Shown here: positions 15,011 to 23,539 of the stretch, in pieces | Position numbering within the stretch: the stretch's first letter is position 1 | Layout of the letters: each line of letters starts with the position of its first letter | Source of the DNA: Microbacteriaceae bacterium | GTDB taxonomy: Bacteria > Actinomycetota > Actinomycetes > Actinomycetales > Microbacteriaceae | DNA: 39,184 bases | Assembly (NCBI GenBank): GCA_030841285.1 | Contig: JAVECW010000091.1 | Coordinates: 1 to 39,184, forward strand | Reading direction: 5' to 3' | Made by a program: the position numbers and the translations under genes | Notes under the pieces: generated by a model | What the model was told of the DNA's origin: nothing | Databases searched by the model: none | What the model saw: only the letters and a program-made list of their open reading frames with translations

Positions 15011-16092
15011 AGATCGGCATCGTCGGAGTCGGGAAGATCAGCGAGCAGTACTTCGCATCGTTTCCATCGCTGCCAGGTCTTGAGGTCATCGCCGTTGCCG
15101 ACCTCGATCAGGCGAGGGCGGCTGCCGTGGCCGAGGAACAGGGCATCGAGTCGATGACGGTCGATGAGCTCCTGACCGATCCGCGCATCGATGCCGTGCT
15201 CAACCTCACCATCCCGGCCGCGCACGTCGAGGTCGCGACCAAGGCGCTCGCGGCGGGAAAGCATGTGTACACCGAGAAACCACTCGCGCTCGCGCCAGAG
15301 GAGGCCGTCGACATGCTCGCGCTCTCCGAGCGCACCGGCCTGCGGGTGGGCTCGGCTCCGGATACTGTGCTCGGCACCGGAATCCAGACGGCGCGCGAGT
15401 TGCTGGATTCGGGCAGGATCGGCACCCCCGTCGGTGCAACCGCGTTCTGGGTCGCTCCGGGACACGAGCTGTGGCATCCGGCCCCGCAGTTCTATTACCA
15501 GGCGGGCGGTGGACCCCTCTTCGACATGGGTCCGTATTATGTGAGCGCCCTCGTCACGCTCCTTGGTCCCGTCGCCCGAGTGTCAGGTGCCGTCGCACGG
15601 TCAGATCGCGAGCGTGTCGTCGCGACCGGGCCGAACGCGGGCACTCCGATTACCGTGTCGGTGGACACGCACGTGACCGCCATCCTGGAGCACGCGTCCG
15701 GCGTCGCCTCAGGCCTCACCGTGAGCTTCGACGTCTGGGCCTCGCGTATCCCGAACATCGAGGTCTACGGAACAGCGGGCACGATCGCGGTGCCCGATCC
15801 CAATCGGTTCTCGGACCCGGTTGAGCTGTGGACGAAGGATGAGCCGGAGTGGCAGACGGTTCCCGTCTCCGCGGGCTACGCGGATGCGGGCCGTGGCGTT
15901 GGGCTCGCCGACCTCGCGCGCGCGATCGAGACGAATCGTCCGCATCGCGCGTCGGGTGAACTGGCCTTCCACGTACTCGAGATCATGGATGCCATCATCC
16001 GGGCAGGCAACGAGCACCGCACGATCGAGTTGGATAGCACGGTCCAGCGGCCGGAACCCGTTCCGTTCGGCTCTCAGCCACACACCTGGTAG
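14995..16092 (+). CDS. Gfo/Idh/MocA-family oxidoreductase 2
   Basis: A 365-residue NAD(P)-dependent dehydrogenase. It has 'IGIVGVGKISEQYFASF' as the dinucleotide loop, 'TEKPLAL' as the catalytic Lys motif and 'GGPLFDMGPYYVSALVTLLG' as the substrate-site strand, where the usual D-x-x-x-H reads D-x-x-x-Y. Its sequence is clearly different from the first dehydrogenase of the operon, so the pair may act on different oxidation states of one sugar, for instance forward oxidation and later reduction. GTG 14995 has AGAGGGG six bases upstream and overlaps the ThuA-like gene. The kinase follows after 16 bp. Confidence 0.88.
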   Translation: MGGTLKIGIVGVGKISEQYFASFPSLPGLEVIAVADLDQARAAAVAEEQGIESMTVDELLTDPRIDAVLNLTIPAAHVEVATKALAAGKHVYTEKPLALAPEEAVDMLALSERTGLRVGSAPDTVLGTGIQTARELLDSGRIGTPVGATAFWVAPGHELWHPAPQFYYQAGGGPLFDMGPYYVSALVTLLGPVARVSGAVARSDRERVVATGPNAGTPITVSVDTHVTAILEHASGVASGLTVSFDVWASRIPNIEVYGTAGTIAVPDPNRFSDPVELWTKDEPEWQTVPVSAGYADAGRGVGLADLARAIETNRPHRASGELAFHVLEIMDAIIRAGNEHRTIELDSTVQRPEPVPFGSQPHTW

Positions 16093-16108
16093 CAACGGAG
16101 GGCGGCCG

Positions 16109-17611
16109 ATGAGGCAACGGTATGTTCTCGGTGTCGACGCCGGTCAGACCGCCATCAAGGCGGTTCTACACGATGAGGGATTGCGCCCGATCTCTGTCGC
16201 ACGCCGCTTTAGCCCCCTCGACACCAGCGCGCCTCGACACGCGGAACGATCGCAGGTCGACCTGTGGGCCGCCGCTGCAGACGCGATCGGGGAGGTTGTG
16301 AGTACTGCCCGGATTGAACCACGCGACATCGCCGCCGTCGCAATCACCGGGCACGGCGATGGCCTCCATCTCATTGACGCCGCGGGGGCCGCTGTGGGGC
16401 CGGCGATCACGGCCGTCGACAGTCGAGCGTTCCGCGAGGTCGACGAGCTGCTCGCCGATGCCGACCGGACCCGCACCGTGCTCGAGCTTTCCGGCCAGGT
16501 GCCGACGGCCGGCTCACCAGGACCCCTGCTGAAGTGGGTAGCGAACAACCATCCCGAGCAGCTCGAGCGTGCCCACGCGATGCTGTCATGCAAGGACGTG
16601 ATTCGACTGCAGCTGACCGGGCAGATTTCAACCGACCTCTCCGACGCATCCGCCTCGTTTCTCGACACCCGAAGGGCAGAGTGGAGTTCCCGGATTCTGG
16701 ATGCCTACGGCCTCGGCGGCCTGGAGCGCCTGTTGCCGGAGTTGCAGCGCGGGGGCGACCCAGCCGGCTCGGTCCGGCGCGGGGCCGCCGAGCGGACCGG
16801 CCTCGTTGAGGGCACCCCGGTTATTGCAGGAGTCCACGACGTGCAGGCGGCCGCGATCGGGATGGGCGCGCTCATTCCCGACCGGCTCGCGCTCGTGGCG
16901 GGATCCTTCAGCACCAACGGGGTGACGACGACGCGCGACGATGTCGACCCTCGCTGGCAATCGCGCCTCTCTATCCGCCCGGACCTGCGGATCGCGATGT
17001 CGACCTCGCCGACCGCATCGCCGGCGCTCGAGTGGTTGCTCGGATTGCTCGGCATTACGGATGCCGCGCAGCGCGATGCGCTCTTCGCTGAGGCTGCGGC
17101 ACTGGATCCGCAGGAGAACGTGCCGTTCGTACTGCCCTTCTTCTATGCCTCCCCATTGGGCGCCGACGCATCCGCGATCCTTGCCGGAGTACGTGGCTGG
17201 CACTCGCGCCCGCACATCCTGCGCGGAATGCTTGAGGGCATCGCGCTCATGCACGTCTGGCACACGCAGGCGTTGGCTGAGCGGTTCGAGTGGGACGAAA
17301 CCGTCGTCCTTGGTGGCGGTCTCTCGAATTCGCCGCTCTACGTTCGGCTTGTTGCAAATGCCTTGCGCGCCCCGATCCGGGTGATCCACAACGAAGAGCC
17401 AGGTGCATTCGGTGCCGCCGCGCTCGCGGCGGTCTCGCACGGCATCTTTCCCTCCATCGAGGCAGCTCAGGAGAGGGTCGCCGGCGCCCCGGTCGTTGAG
17501 CCGACGGCCGACTCCGCGTCGTACTGGGAGGACGCCAGAGCGTCCCTCGGCACTCTCGGATCAGCGCTTGATCCGTGGTGGACGGCGCACCGCACAGAGG
17601 CGCGACTATGA
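16109..17611 (+). CDS. FGGY-family carbohydrate kinase (L-xylulose/erythritol-kinase-like)
   Basis: A 500-residue ATP-dependent sugar kinase. The N-terminal phosphate loop is 'VLGVDAGQTAIKAVL', the sugar-site strand 'AITGHGDGLHLIDAAG', and the catalytic base Asp244 lies in 'GVHDVQAAA'. The ATP-site 'VVLGGGLSNSPLYVRLVANAL' and 'PGAFGAAALAA' are intact. The layout, with 'FVLPFFYASPLGADASAILAG', recalls LyxK/EryA-type kinases rather than glycerol kinase. ATG 16109 follows GGAGGGCGG. The frame is open upstream but covers the end of the previous gene. The stop overlaps the PfkB start (ATGA), so the two kinases are coupled. Confidence 0.88.
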   Translation: MRQRYVLGVDAGQTAIKAVLHDEGLRPISVARRFSPLDTSAPRHAERSQVDLWAAAADAIGEVVSTARIEPRDIAAVAITGHGDGLHLIDAAGAAVGPAITAVDSRAFREVDELLADADRTRTVLELSGQVPTAGSPGPLLKWVANNHPEQLERAHAMLSCKDVIRLQLTGQISTDLSDASASFLDTRRAEWSSRILDAYGLGGLERLLPELQRGGDPAGSVRRGAAERTGLVEGTPVIAGVHDVQAAAIGMGALIPDRLALVAGSFSTNGVTTTRDDVDPRWQSRLSIRPDLRIAMSTSPTASPALEWLLGLLGITDAAQRDALFAEAAALDPQENVPFVLPFFYASPLGADASAILAGVRGWHSRPHILRGMLEGIALMHVWHTQALAERFEWDETVVLGGGLSNSPLYVRLVANALRAPIRVIHNEEPGAFGAAALAAVSHGIFPSIEAAQERVAGAPVVEPTADSASYWEDARASLGTLGSALDPWWTAHRTEARL

Positions 17612-18618
17612 ATGGGATTGTCACCCTGACGCCGTCCGCTGCGATCGATCACACCTACCTCCTGTCTGAGCTCGTCCTTGGCGAAGTCAATCGTGCGCAC
17701 GCCATGCATTCGGAGTTGAGCGGCAAGGGCGTCAACGTCGGCCATGCGATCGCACTCGCGGGGCATCCAGTGACCGCCGTGCTTGCACTCGGCGAGGATG
17801 ACCTTGCCCGTGCCGGACACTCGACGTCAGGACTGCGCTTGCGCGCAGTTGGCGTCCCTGGCCGAACCAGGATCAACACCACGATCCTCGATGGGCACGG
17901 GCAAACCACCAAGGTCAACGAGTCGCCACATCCCCTCACCGACGACCACTGGCGTGAGTTGTGCCGGGCGACCCTGGATGAGATCGAGCGACTCGAGGCG
18001 GATTGGCTCGTGTTGTGCGGCAGTGTTCCCACGCGCGCGGGCTCTGGTGAGTTGGTGTCGTTCACCGAACTCCTGCGGGATGCCGCAGCGCTCGGAGCAC
18101 GAGTCGCACTCGACACGAGCGGCGAGGCGCTCGACCGGGCGATCCACGATTTTGGCGCGGTCACCCTCATCAAGCCGAATACCCACGAACTCGCAGCGCT
18201 GGTGCGCCGAGAACTCCGCACCTTCGCCGACGTGATCGACGCCGCGTCGGAACTCCGTCGACACGGAGTCGACTCTGTCTTCGTGAGCATGGGGGAGGAC
18301 GGTGCGCTCGTCGTGGCCGAGGAAGGAACCTGGTTCGCGCGCGCGGACGCCGACGTGGTCGCCAATTCGGCCGGGGCGGGGGATGCGTCCCTCGCTGGAT
18401 TCCTCGTCGGCGAGAGTGTGCACCGTGCGACTGGGGACGCGTCTGAGTCAGCGTTGGCGGGAGCCCTTGCACGTGCGGCATCCTGGGGTGCGCTGGCGGT
18501 TGGGCAACCAACGACCCTGCTTGCGTCACTGGACGGCGCACCGCAGGCAACAGTGGTGCGCGATCCGGATCCAGCGACGCGACTGCGCGATCCGGCCCGC
18601 TCACCGGGGTCGTCTTAG
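17608..18618 (+). CDS. PfkB-family kinase (1-phosphofructokinase/tagatose-6-phosphate-kinase-like)
   Basis: A 336-residue kinase of the FruK/LacC branch, which adds a second phosphate to a ketose phosphate. Seen are 'SGKGVNVGHAIALAG' at 38-52, 'IKPNTHEL' near 188-195 and the anion-hole/catalytic-base motif GAGD with Asp259 ('NSAGAGDASLAGF'). The early 'TLTPSAAIDHTY' is a FruK/LacC start signature. It is translationally coupled to the FGGY kinase. Its 3' end overlaps the convergent SDR gene by 4 bp. A combined FGGY then PfkB route would give a ketose bisphosphate suitable for the LacD-type aldolase at 24120, though that gene is in another operon. Confidence 0.88.
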   Translation: MNGIVTLTPSAAIDHTYLLSELVLGEVNRAHAMHSELSGKGVNVGHAIALAGHPVTAVLALGEDDLARAGHSTSGLRLRAVGVPGRTRINTTILDGHGQTTKVNESPHPLTDDHWRELCRATLDEIERLEADWLVLCGSVPTRAGSGELVSFTELLRDAAALGARVALDTSGEALDRAIHDFGAVTLIKPNTHELAALVRRELRTFADVIDAASELRRHGVDSVFVSMGEDGALVVAEEGTWFARADADVVANSAGAGDASLAGFLVGESVHRATGDASESALAGALARAASWGALAVGQPTTLLASLDGAPQATVVRDPDPATRLRDPARSPGSS

Positions 18619-19343
18619 CGGGCGGTGTATCCGCCGTCGATCGGCAGGGAGACCCCTGAGATCATTGCCGATTCGTCGCTCAGGAGAAACACGATGGGCC
18701 CGGCGACATCGTCCACGGTTGCCCATCGGCCGAGCGGCATCTGCTCGAGGAAGGGTCCGCCGATCTCCGGACGGCCCCAATAGAAGTTCGACATCTCGGT
18801 CATCACAACCGTCGGGTTCACGCTGTTCACGCGGATGTTGTACCGGCCGAGTTCGAGTGCAGACACACGCGTGATGTTGTCGAGCGCTGCCTTGGATGAG
18901 CCGTATGAGACGTGATTGCTCAGCGCGACCAGGCTCGCCTGGCTCGAAACGTTGACGATTGATCCACCCTTGCCCAGGCGGATCAGCGACCTCGCCGCGT
19001 ACTTGATCACGAGCAGCGAACCTCGTGCGTTGATGTTCATCACCTTGTCGAAGACGTCGATATCGGTGTCCTGTGGCGTCGCGATCTCACCCCCGAAACC
19101 GCCGCAGTTGACCACTCCCCAGAGGTCGAGGCCATCCACGGCACCCTTGATGCTCTCCTCGGATGTGAGGTCGAACGCAAGCGCCCGCGCGCCCGTTTCC
19201 GCGACGAGGGCAGACAACGAGTCCTCGTCGCGCGCGGCCGCGATGACATCCGCGCCCTGGGCTCTGAGCAGGCGCACCGTCGCGCCGCCGATACCGCCGC
19301 TGGCGCCCGTTACGAGAATGGGTCTTCCTGCAAAATCCGTCAT
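18615..19343 (-). CDS. SDR-family oxidoreductase, L-xylulose reductase (DCXR)-like
   Basis: A 242-residue classical SDR that interconverts a polyol and a ketose with NAD(P). It has TGASGGIG near residues 13-20, 'GVVNCGGFG' in place of NNAG, catalytic Ser in 'VNVSSQASL', and YxxxK in 'SYGSSKAALD'. 'RVNSVNPTVVMTEM' and 'LPIDGGY' closely follow the animal and bacterial dicarbonyl/L-xylulose reductases. Its ATG overlaps the stop of the LacI gene upstream on the minus strand, so both are translated together. A polyol or ketose substrate for the divergent importer is therefore a good guess. Confidence 0.9.
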   Translation of the reverse strand: MTDFAGRPILVTGASGGIGGATVRLLRAQGADVIAAARDEDSLSALVAETGARALAFDLTSEESIKGAVDGLDLWGVVNCGGFGGEIATPQDTDIDVFDKVMNINARGSLLVIKYAARSLIRLGKGGSIVNVSSQASLVALSNHVSYGSSKAALDNITRVSALELGRYNIRVNSVNPTVVMTEMSNFYWGRPEIGGPFLEQMPLGRWATVDDVAGPIVFLLSDESAMISGVSLPIDGGYTAR

Positions 19344-20341
19344 GGCTTCGTCGCTTTCTGTGGAGACGCGGAAGACGCCCTTTCGATCAGGTTGACAGCA
19401 AGCACGTTTCGGCGCTCGAGTTGTCGATCTGGGTCGTTGATCCGCGCGAAGAGGCGCTCGCTGGCGGCACGGCCGAGCCGTTCCGGATTCTGGTCGAGCA
19501 CGGTCACCGAAGGCTGCAGCGCCGAGGCCATCGGGAAGTCACCGAAGCTGACGAGCGCAATGTCGGTTCGCCCGAGAGATTGCAGAGCCGGGAAGACACC
19601 GAGCGACGTTCGGGCATTCGAGGAGAAGATCGCCGTCGGCGGTGATGGAAGCCGGAGCAGCTCGGAGATGATCTCTGCAGCGCGTGTGCCAGCACCCATG
19701 GCAATCAGGTCGTCGTCCGGGGTCAGCCCCGCGTCCACGAGAGCATCCCGATATCCCGCGATGCGGAGCTTGGTGGTGATGATGTGATCAGAATCCCCCA
19801 TGAAAGCGATGCGCTCGTGTCCGCGCTCGAGCAGGTGGGCCGTCGCCTCCCTGGCTCCGCCGCGGTCATCCTCCACGAAGCTATCCGCGCTGAGGTTCGT
19901 CGGCTCTCGGTCGATGAAGACAACGGGGAGATGTTCCAGCCAGCGCGCGAGATACGACTGGTCGGCATCGATGGGCGCCACGATGAGTCCGTTGACCTGG
20001 CGACGCAGAAGCGCTTCGATGATCTGCCGCTCCCGCGAGGCGTCTGAACCGAGGCTCGTAACGACGATCGCCATGCCGTGCTCCTGCGCCACCTGGTCGA
20101 CTGCGCGAATGATCGCTGCAAAGAAGGGGTCGCCAATATCCGGAACCGCAATGCCGATGACCGAGGCCCGGCCGGCGCGGAATGTCCGCGCCAGCATGTT
20201 GGGAACGTAGTTGAGCTCCTTCATGGCGGCACGGACCTTGGTGCGGGTCTCTTCGGTGACGTGCGGGTCGTCGTTGAACACACGCGAGACCGTCTTCGAA
20301 CTCACTCCCGCCTGCTCGGCCACGTCCTGCATTGTCGTCAC
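19340..20341 (-). CDS. LacI-family transcriptional regulator 1
   Basis: A 333-residue repressor-type regulator. The HTH 'TMQDVAEQAGVSSKTVSRVFNDDPHVTEETR' is at the N terminus, and the hinge helix 'YVPNMLARTFRAGRASVIGIAVPDIGDPFFA' leads into the periplasmic-binding-like sensor domain. GTG 20341 is chosen because the HTH begins two residues later and AAGGTG lies just upstream; the frame is open to 20425 but would run through the operator. The operator TTGACATCGATGACA lies about 32 bp upstream of this start and overlaps the -35 of the divergent importer operon, so it probably controls both directions. The same site recurs at 26620. Confidence 0.92.
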   Translation of the reverse strand: MTTMQDVAEQAGVSSKTVSRVFNDDPHVTEETRTKVRAAMKELNYVPNMLARTFRAGRASVIGIAVPDIGDPFFAAIIRAVDQVAQEHGMAIVVTSLGSDASRERQIIEALLRRQVNGLIVAPIDADQSYLARWLEHLPVVFIDREPTNLSADSFVEDDRGGAREATAHLLERGHERIAFMGDSDHIITTKLRIAGYRDALVDAGLTPDDDLIAMGAGTRAAEIISELLRLPSPPTAIFSSNARTSLGVFPALQSLGRTDIALVSFGDFPMASALQPSVTVLDQNPERLGRAASERLFARINDPDRQLERRNVLAVNLIERASSASPQKATKP

Positions 20342-20372
20342 GATGCACACCTTAGCAAGGATCGCCACATGC

Positions 20373-20401
20373 TTGACATCGATGACACGTCCGGTTAGGT
20401 T
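20373..20401 (+). promoter_or_regulatory. Promoter of the sugar importer with overlapping LacI operator
   Basis: A consensus -35 TTGACA (20373-20378) and a -10 TAGGTT (20396-20401) are separated by 17 bp. The palindromic TGACATCGATGACA (20374-20387) overlaps the -35 box, a textbook repressor position. The same 15-mer TTGACATCGATGACA lies on the minus strand at 26634-26620, also as a -35 element. Confidence 0.75.
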
Positions 20402-20525
20402 CGGTCCTAAGTGGATGCCAACCACGGCATCTGCGATCTCGAAGCTTGACTGAGCGCTCCACTGACGTAGCGATTGTCTTCTTTCGTTGTTGGATGCTCT
20501 CGACTCGACCCTGAGGAGAGATCTT

Positions 20526-20585
20526 GTGAATCCAATCGGCGGTGTCGGACTCGCTCAGCGGGTTTCGGCGGGGGTTGTGCTGTGA
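20526..20585 (+). CDS. Short leader ORF (19 codons) coupled to the importer ATPase gene
   Basis: GTG 20526 follows an excellent AGGAGA (20514-20519) at optimal spacing and opens a 19-residue frame, MNPIGGVGLAQRVSAGVVL. Its TGA overlaps the ATPase start codon (GTGA). The ATPase start itself has only a poor ribosome-binding site, so ribosomes finishing this peptide probably re-start on the ATPase. The peptide has no runs of one amino acid that would suggest attenuation. It is too short for a family assignment. Confidence 0.55.
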   Translation: MNPIGGVGLAQRVSAGVVL

Positions 20586-21349
20586 GTACCGGCGACGTCC
20601 CCGTCCTCCAGGCACTGGGCATCTCTCGAAGCTTCGGTCACGTGCGGGCGCTCGACAATGTCGATTTTGAGGTGTACCCCGGAGAAGTTGTTGCGCTCAT
20701 TGGCGACAACGGAGCTGGAAAGTCGACGCTCGTCAAGGCACTCTCGGGAAGCCTGGCCCTCGACTCAGGCAAGATCCTGTACGCCGGCGGCGAAGTGACC
20801 TTGTCCACACCGGCCCAGGCGAGTGCCCTCGGTATCGAGACCGTCTACCAGGATCTTGCACTCGCACCGCACCTGAACCCTGTACAGAACATGTTCCTCG
20901 GGCGCGAAGTCCCAAAGCCCGGTCTACAGGGCAAGCTGGGCTTCCTCGACAACAAGGCGATGAGGGACCGGTCTCGCCTGGCATTCGATGACCTTGGTGC
21001 AACCGTGCGCGGGCTTGGTGATCCCGTGGGGAGCATGTCCGGTGGGCAGCGACAGGCGATCGCCATCGCACGTGCCGTGAACTGGGCGAAGGGTGTTGTC
21101 TTCCTCGACGAGCCAACGGCTGCACTCGGCGTCGTCCAGACCAAGAACGTCCTGGAGACGATTCGCCGCGTTCGTGACAAAGGGGTGGGCGTCGTCTTCA
21201 TCAGCCACTCGATGCCGCACGTGATGGAGGTCTCCGACCGCATCCAGGTCCTGAGGCTGGGCAGGAGCGTCGCGGCCTACAAGGCAAGCAACACGTCGAT
21301 GGAGGAACTCGTCGGCGCGATGACGGGTGCAATTGGGGGAGACAAATGA
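20582..21349 (+). CDS. Sugar ABC transporter ATP-binding protein, single-domain (FrcA-like)
   Basis: A 255-residue ATPase of the ribose/fructose importer group. It has Walker A GDNGAGKS at 41-48, the SGGQ signature at 153-156, Walker B VVFLDE at 172-177 with the characteristic 'EPTAALGV', and the switch His at 209. Unlike RbsA (about 500 residues with two ABC domains) it has a single domain, as in FrcA, and must dimerise. GTG 20582 overlaps the leader-ORF stop. The permease ATG overlaps its own stop (ATGA). Confidence 0.9.
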   Translation: MSTGDVPVLQALGISRSFGHVRALDNVDFEVYPGEVVALIGDNGAGKSTLVKALSGSLALDSGKILYAGGEVTLSTPAQASALGIETVYQDLALAPHLNPVQNMFLGREVPKPGLQGKLGFLDNKAMRDRSRLAFDDLGATVRGLGDPVGSMSGGQRQAIAIARAVNWAKGVVFLDEPTAALGVVQTKNVLETIRRVRDKGVGVVFISHSMPHVMEVSDRIQVLRLGRSVAAYKASNTSMEELVGAMTGAIGGDK

Positions 21350-22440
21350 CGACAGACGTGGCATCCACCTCGAATGGTGCCCCGGCCCAGGCGCCCGGTG
21401 TGTTCACGCCTGAGGGTGCGATCGGCAAGCTCGTGCGAGTGCAGGCATTCCAGATCCTGCTCGTCCTGGTCGTCATCTTCCTGATCTTCTCTGCACTGGC
21501 TCCCACGATCTTCCCGCAGTGGTCAAATCTGCGCCTGATCATCCAGAACATGTCGATTCTCGCCATCCTCGGAATCGGGATGACGTTCGTGATCGTAACG
21601 AGCGGCATCGACCTCTCGATCGGATCGGTACTGGTCTTCTCCGGTGTCGTCTCCGCAATGGCCATGCGCGCGGTCGGCGGAGACGGATTGCCCACCGCCG
21701 GACTGGGGATCCTCGTCGCGGTCGGCTGTGGCCTCGCGTGGGGAATCCTGAACGGGGTGCTCGTCGCGAAAGCGAAAGTGCCGCCGCTCATCGTCACGCT
21801 CGGTACCCTCGGAGGTGCGCTCGGACTTTCCCAGGTGCTGACCGGTGGAGTCGACATCCGCGATGTGCCGTCGATTCTCTCTGACAACATCGGCTACGGC
21901 AATGTTCCCGGTACGACGCTTCCGCTCATCTCACTGATCGCCTTCGTCTTCCTCGTGGCCTTCGGGATCATCCTGCATCGGACGAGATTCGGCCTGTACA
22001 CCTTCGCCGTCGGGTCGAACGAGGAGGCGGTGCGGCGGGTCGGCGTCAAGGTCGATCGGCATCTCATCCTTGTCTACTCGATCTCGGGTGGTCTCGCCGG
22101 GGTCGCCGGTATCCTGTCGCTCTCGCAGTACGGCACGACAGCGATCGCCGGGCAATCACAGACCAACCTGAACGTGATCGCCGCGGTCGTGATCGGCGGC
22201 ACCAGCCTCTTCGGCGGTGTCGGCACCATCTTCGGCACCGTTGTCGGACTCTTCATCCCCGCAGTGCTGCAAAACGGCTTCGTCATCGTGGGCGTGCAGC
22301 CGTTCTGGCAGCAGGTTGCCGTCGGGTTCGTCCTGATCATCGCGGTCTACATCGACCAGCGGCGCCGGCTTGCTGCCGCTCGCGGCACGGGCGTGAAACG
22401 AAGATTCTCCCTGGGCAACCTTGTGACCAGGCGGAAATAG
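21346..22440 (+). CDS. Sugar ABC transporter permease (RbsC/FrcC family)
   Basis: A 364-residue membrane protein with about 8-10 hydrophobic segments. RbsC-family hallmarks are 'NMSILAILGIGMTFVIVTSGIDLSIGSVL', 'LNGVLVAKAKVPPLIVTLGTL', 'GLYTFAVGSNEEAVRRVGVKV' and 'AVVIGGTSLFGGVGTIFGTVVG'. These are the conserved loops that contact the ATPase and the binding protein. A 30-residue hydrophilic N terminus precedes the first segment. ATG 21346 overlaps the ATPase stop. Confidence 0.92.
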   Translation: MTTDVASTSNGAPAQAPGVFTPEGAIGKLVRVQAFQILLVLVVIFLIFSALAPTIFPQWSNLRLIIQNMSILAILGIGMTFVIVTSGIDLSIGSVLVFSGVVSAMAMRAVGGDGLPTAGLGILVAVGCGLAWGILNGVLVAKAKVPPLIVTLGTLGGALGLSQVLTGGVDIRDVPSILSDNIGYGNVPGTTLPLISLIAFVFLVAFGIILHRTRFGLYTFAVGSNEEAVRRVGVKVDRHLILVYSISGGLAGVAGILSLSQYGTTAIAGQSQTNLNVIAAVVIGGTSLFGGVGTIFGTVVGLFIPAVLQNGFVIVGVQPFWQQVAVGFVLIIAVYIDQRRRLAAARGTGVKRRFSLGNLVTRRK

Positions 22441-22478
22441 AAGAAATCCCTGCACCAATCTCAAAGAGGAGCACCACA

Positions 22479-23456
22479 ATGAAGAGGCATCTCATATCAC
22501 TGCTCGCCGTGGGCGCTGTTGCCGCCCTTGCACTCAGCGCCTGCTCGTCGGGAGGCGGGGGCGGAGGCACCAACACGAGCGGCAATTACAAACTGTCGTT
22601 CATCCAGGGCGTCGCCGGCGATGAGTTCTACATCAGCATGCAGTGCGGCATCGAAGCCGAGGCAAAGAAATCCGGCGCGACGGTCAACACGCAGGGTCCC
22701 GCGAAGTTCGACCCGACGTTGCAAAGGCCGATCGTCGACTCGGTCGTCGCATCCAAGCCAGACGCGATCCTCGTCGCACCGACGGATGTCTCCGCGATGG
22801 AGGCCCCGCTGAAGGCCGCCGCAGCAGCCGGCATCAAGATCATCCTCGTCGACACCACGGTGAACGATCCGTCGTTCGCTGCCTCGCAGATCTCGTCGGA
22901 CAACAAGGGCGGCGGCGCTGAGGCGTTCAAGGCGATTCAGGCCCAGAAGCCGAATGGCGGAAAGGTTCTGGTGATTTCAGTGGATCCCGGCATCTCAACA
23001 ACGGATGCGCGCGTCGCCGGCTTCAAGGAGGCGGCAGCTGCCGACTCCAAGTTCACCTACCTCGGAGTGCAGTACAGCCACAACGACCCGGCTGTAGCAG
23101 CCCAGCTCGTCGCAGCCGCACTGGCAAAGGACCCGGACATCGTTGGTATCTTCGCAACGAACCTGTTCGCCGCCGAGGGAACCGCGACGGGAGTACGCCA
23201 GGCCGGCGCGCAGGGCAAGCTCTCGATCATCGGTTTCGACGCTGGACCTGCACAGGTCAAGCAGCTTGAGGCCGGCACGGTCCAGGCGCTCATCGCGCAG
23301 GAGCCGGCAACGATCGGCACCGACGGTGTCCAGCAGGCGATTGCCGCTCTGAAGGGCCAATCCGTGAAGAAGACGATCCAGACAGGATTCACCGTCATCA
23401 CGAAGGACACCCTGACCACGACAGGGAAGAACGCCGTATACAAGTCGGCTTGCTAA
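22479..23456 (+). CDS. Sugar ABC transporter substrate-binding lipoprotein (ribose type)
   Basis: A 325-residue lipoprotein with lipobox ALSAC (Cys22), then a Gly-rich linker. The mature domain has the two-lobe periplasmic-binding pattern of ribose/galactose binders: 'LSFIQGVAGDEFYISMQCGIEAEAKKSGA', 'PDAILVAPTDVSAMEAPLKAAAAAGIKIILVDT', 'IVGIFATNLFAAEGTATGVRQAG' and 'IIGFDAGPAQVKQLEAGTVQALIAQEP'. AAAGAGGAGC precedes ATG 22479. It is the last gene of the importer operon and ends before a strong bidirectional terminator. Confidence 0.92.
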   Translation: MKRHLISLLAVGAVAALALSACSSGGGGGGTNTSGNYKLSFIQGVAGDEFYISMQCGIEAEAKKSGATVNTQGPAKFDPTLQRPIVDSVVASKPDAILVAPTDVSAMEAPLKAAAAAGIKIILVDTTVNDPSFAASQISSDNKGGGAEAFKAIQAQKPNGGKVLVISVDPGISTTDARVAGFKEAAAADSKFTYLGVQYSHNDPAVAAQLVAAALAKDPDIVGIFATNLFAAEGTATGVRQAGAQGKLSIIGFDAGPAQVKQLEAGTVQALIAQEPATIGTDGVQQAIAALKGQSVKKTIQTGFTVITKDTLTTTGKNAVYKSAC

Positions 23457-23471
23457 CCGCTCGTCGATAAC

Positions 23472-23509
23472 GGTGGTGGTTCTCCCAATCCGCTGGGAGG
23501 ACCGCCACC
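23472..23509. terminator. Bidirectional terminator-type hairpin between convergent operons
   Basis: A 16-bp stem with two G-U pairs (GGTGGTGGTTCTCCCA with TGGGAGGACCGCCACC) and a 6-nt loop lies 15 bp after the binding-protein stop and 30 bp beyond the stop of the convergent P-loop kinase gene. It lacks a T-run but is ideally placed to end both operons. Confidence 0.7.
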
Positions 23510-23539
23510 TCACGGCTCCGCCCAGCCATGCAGACGGAA

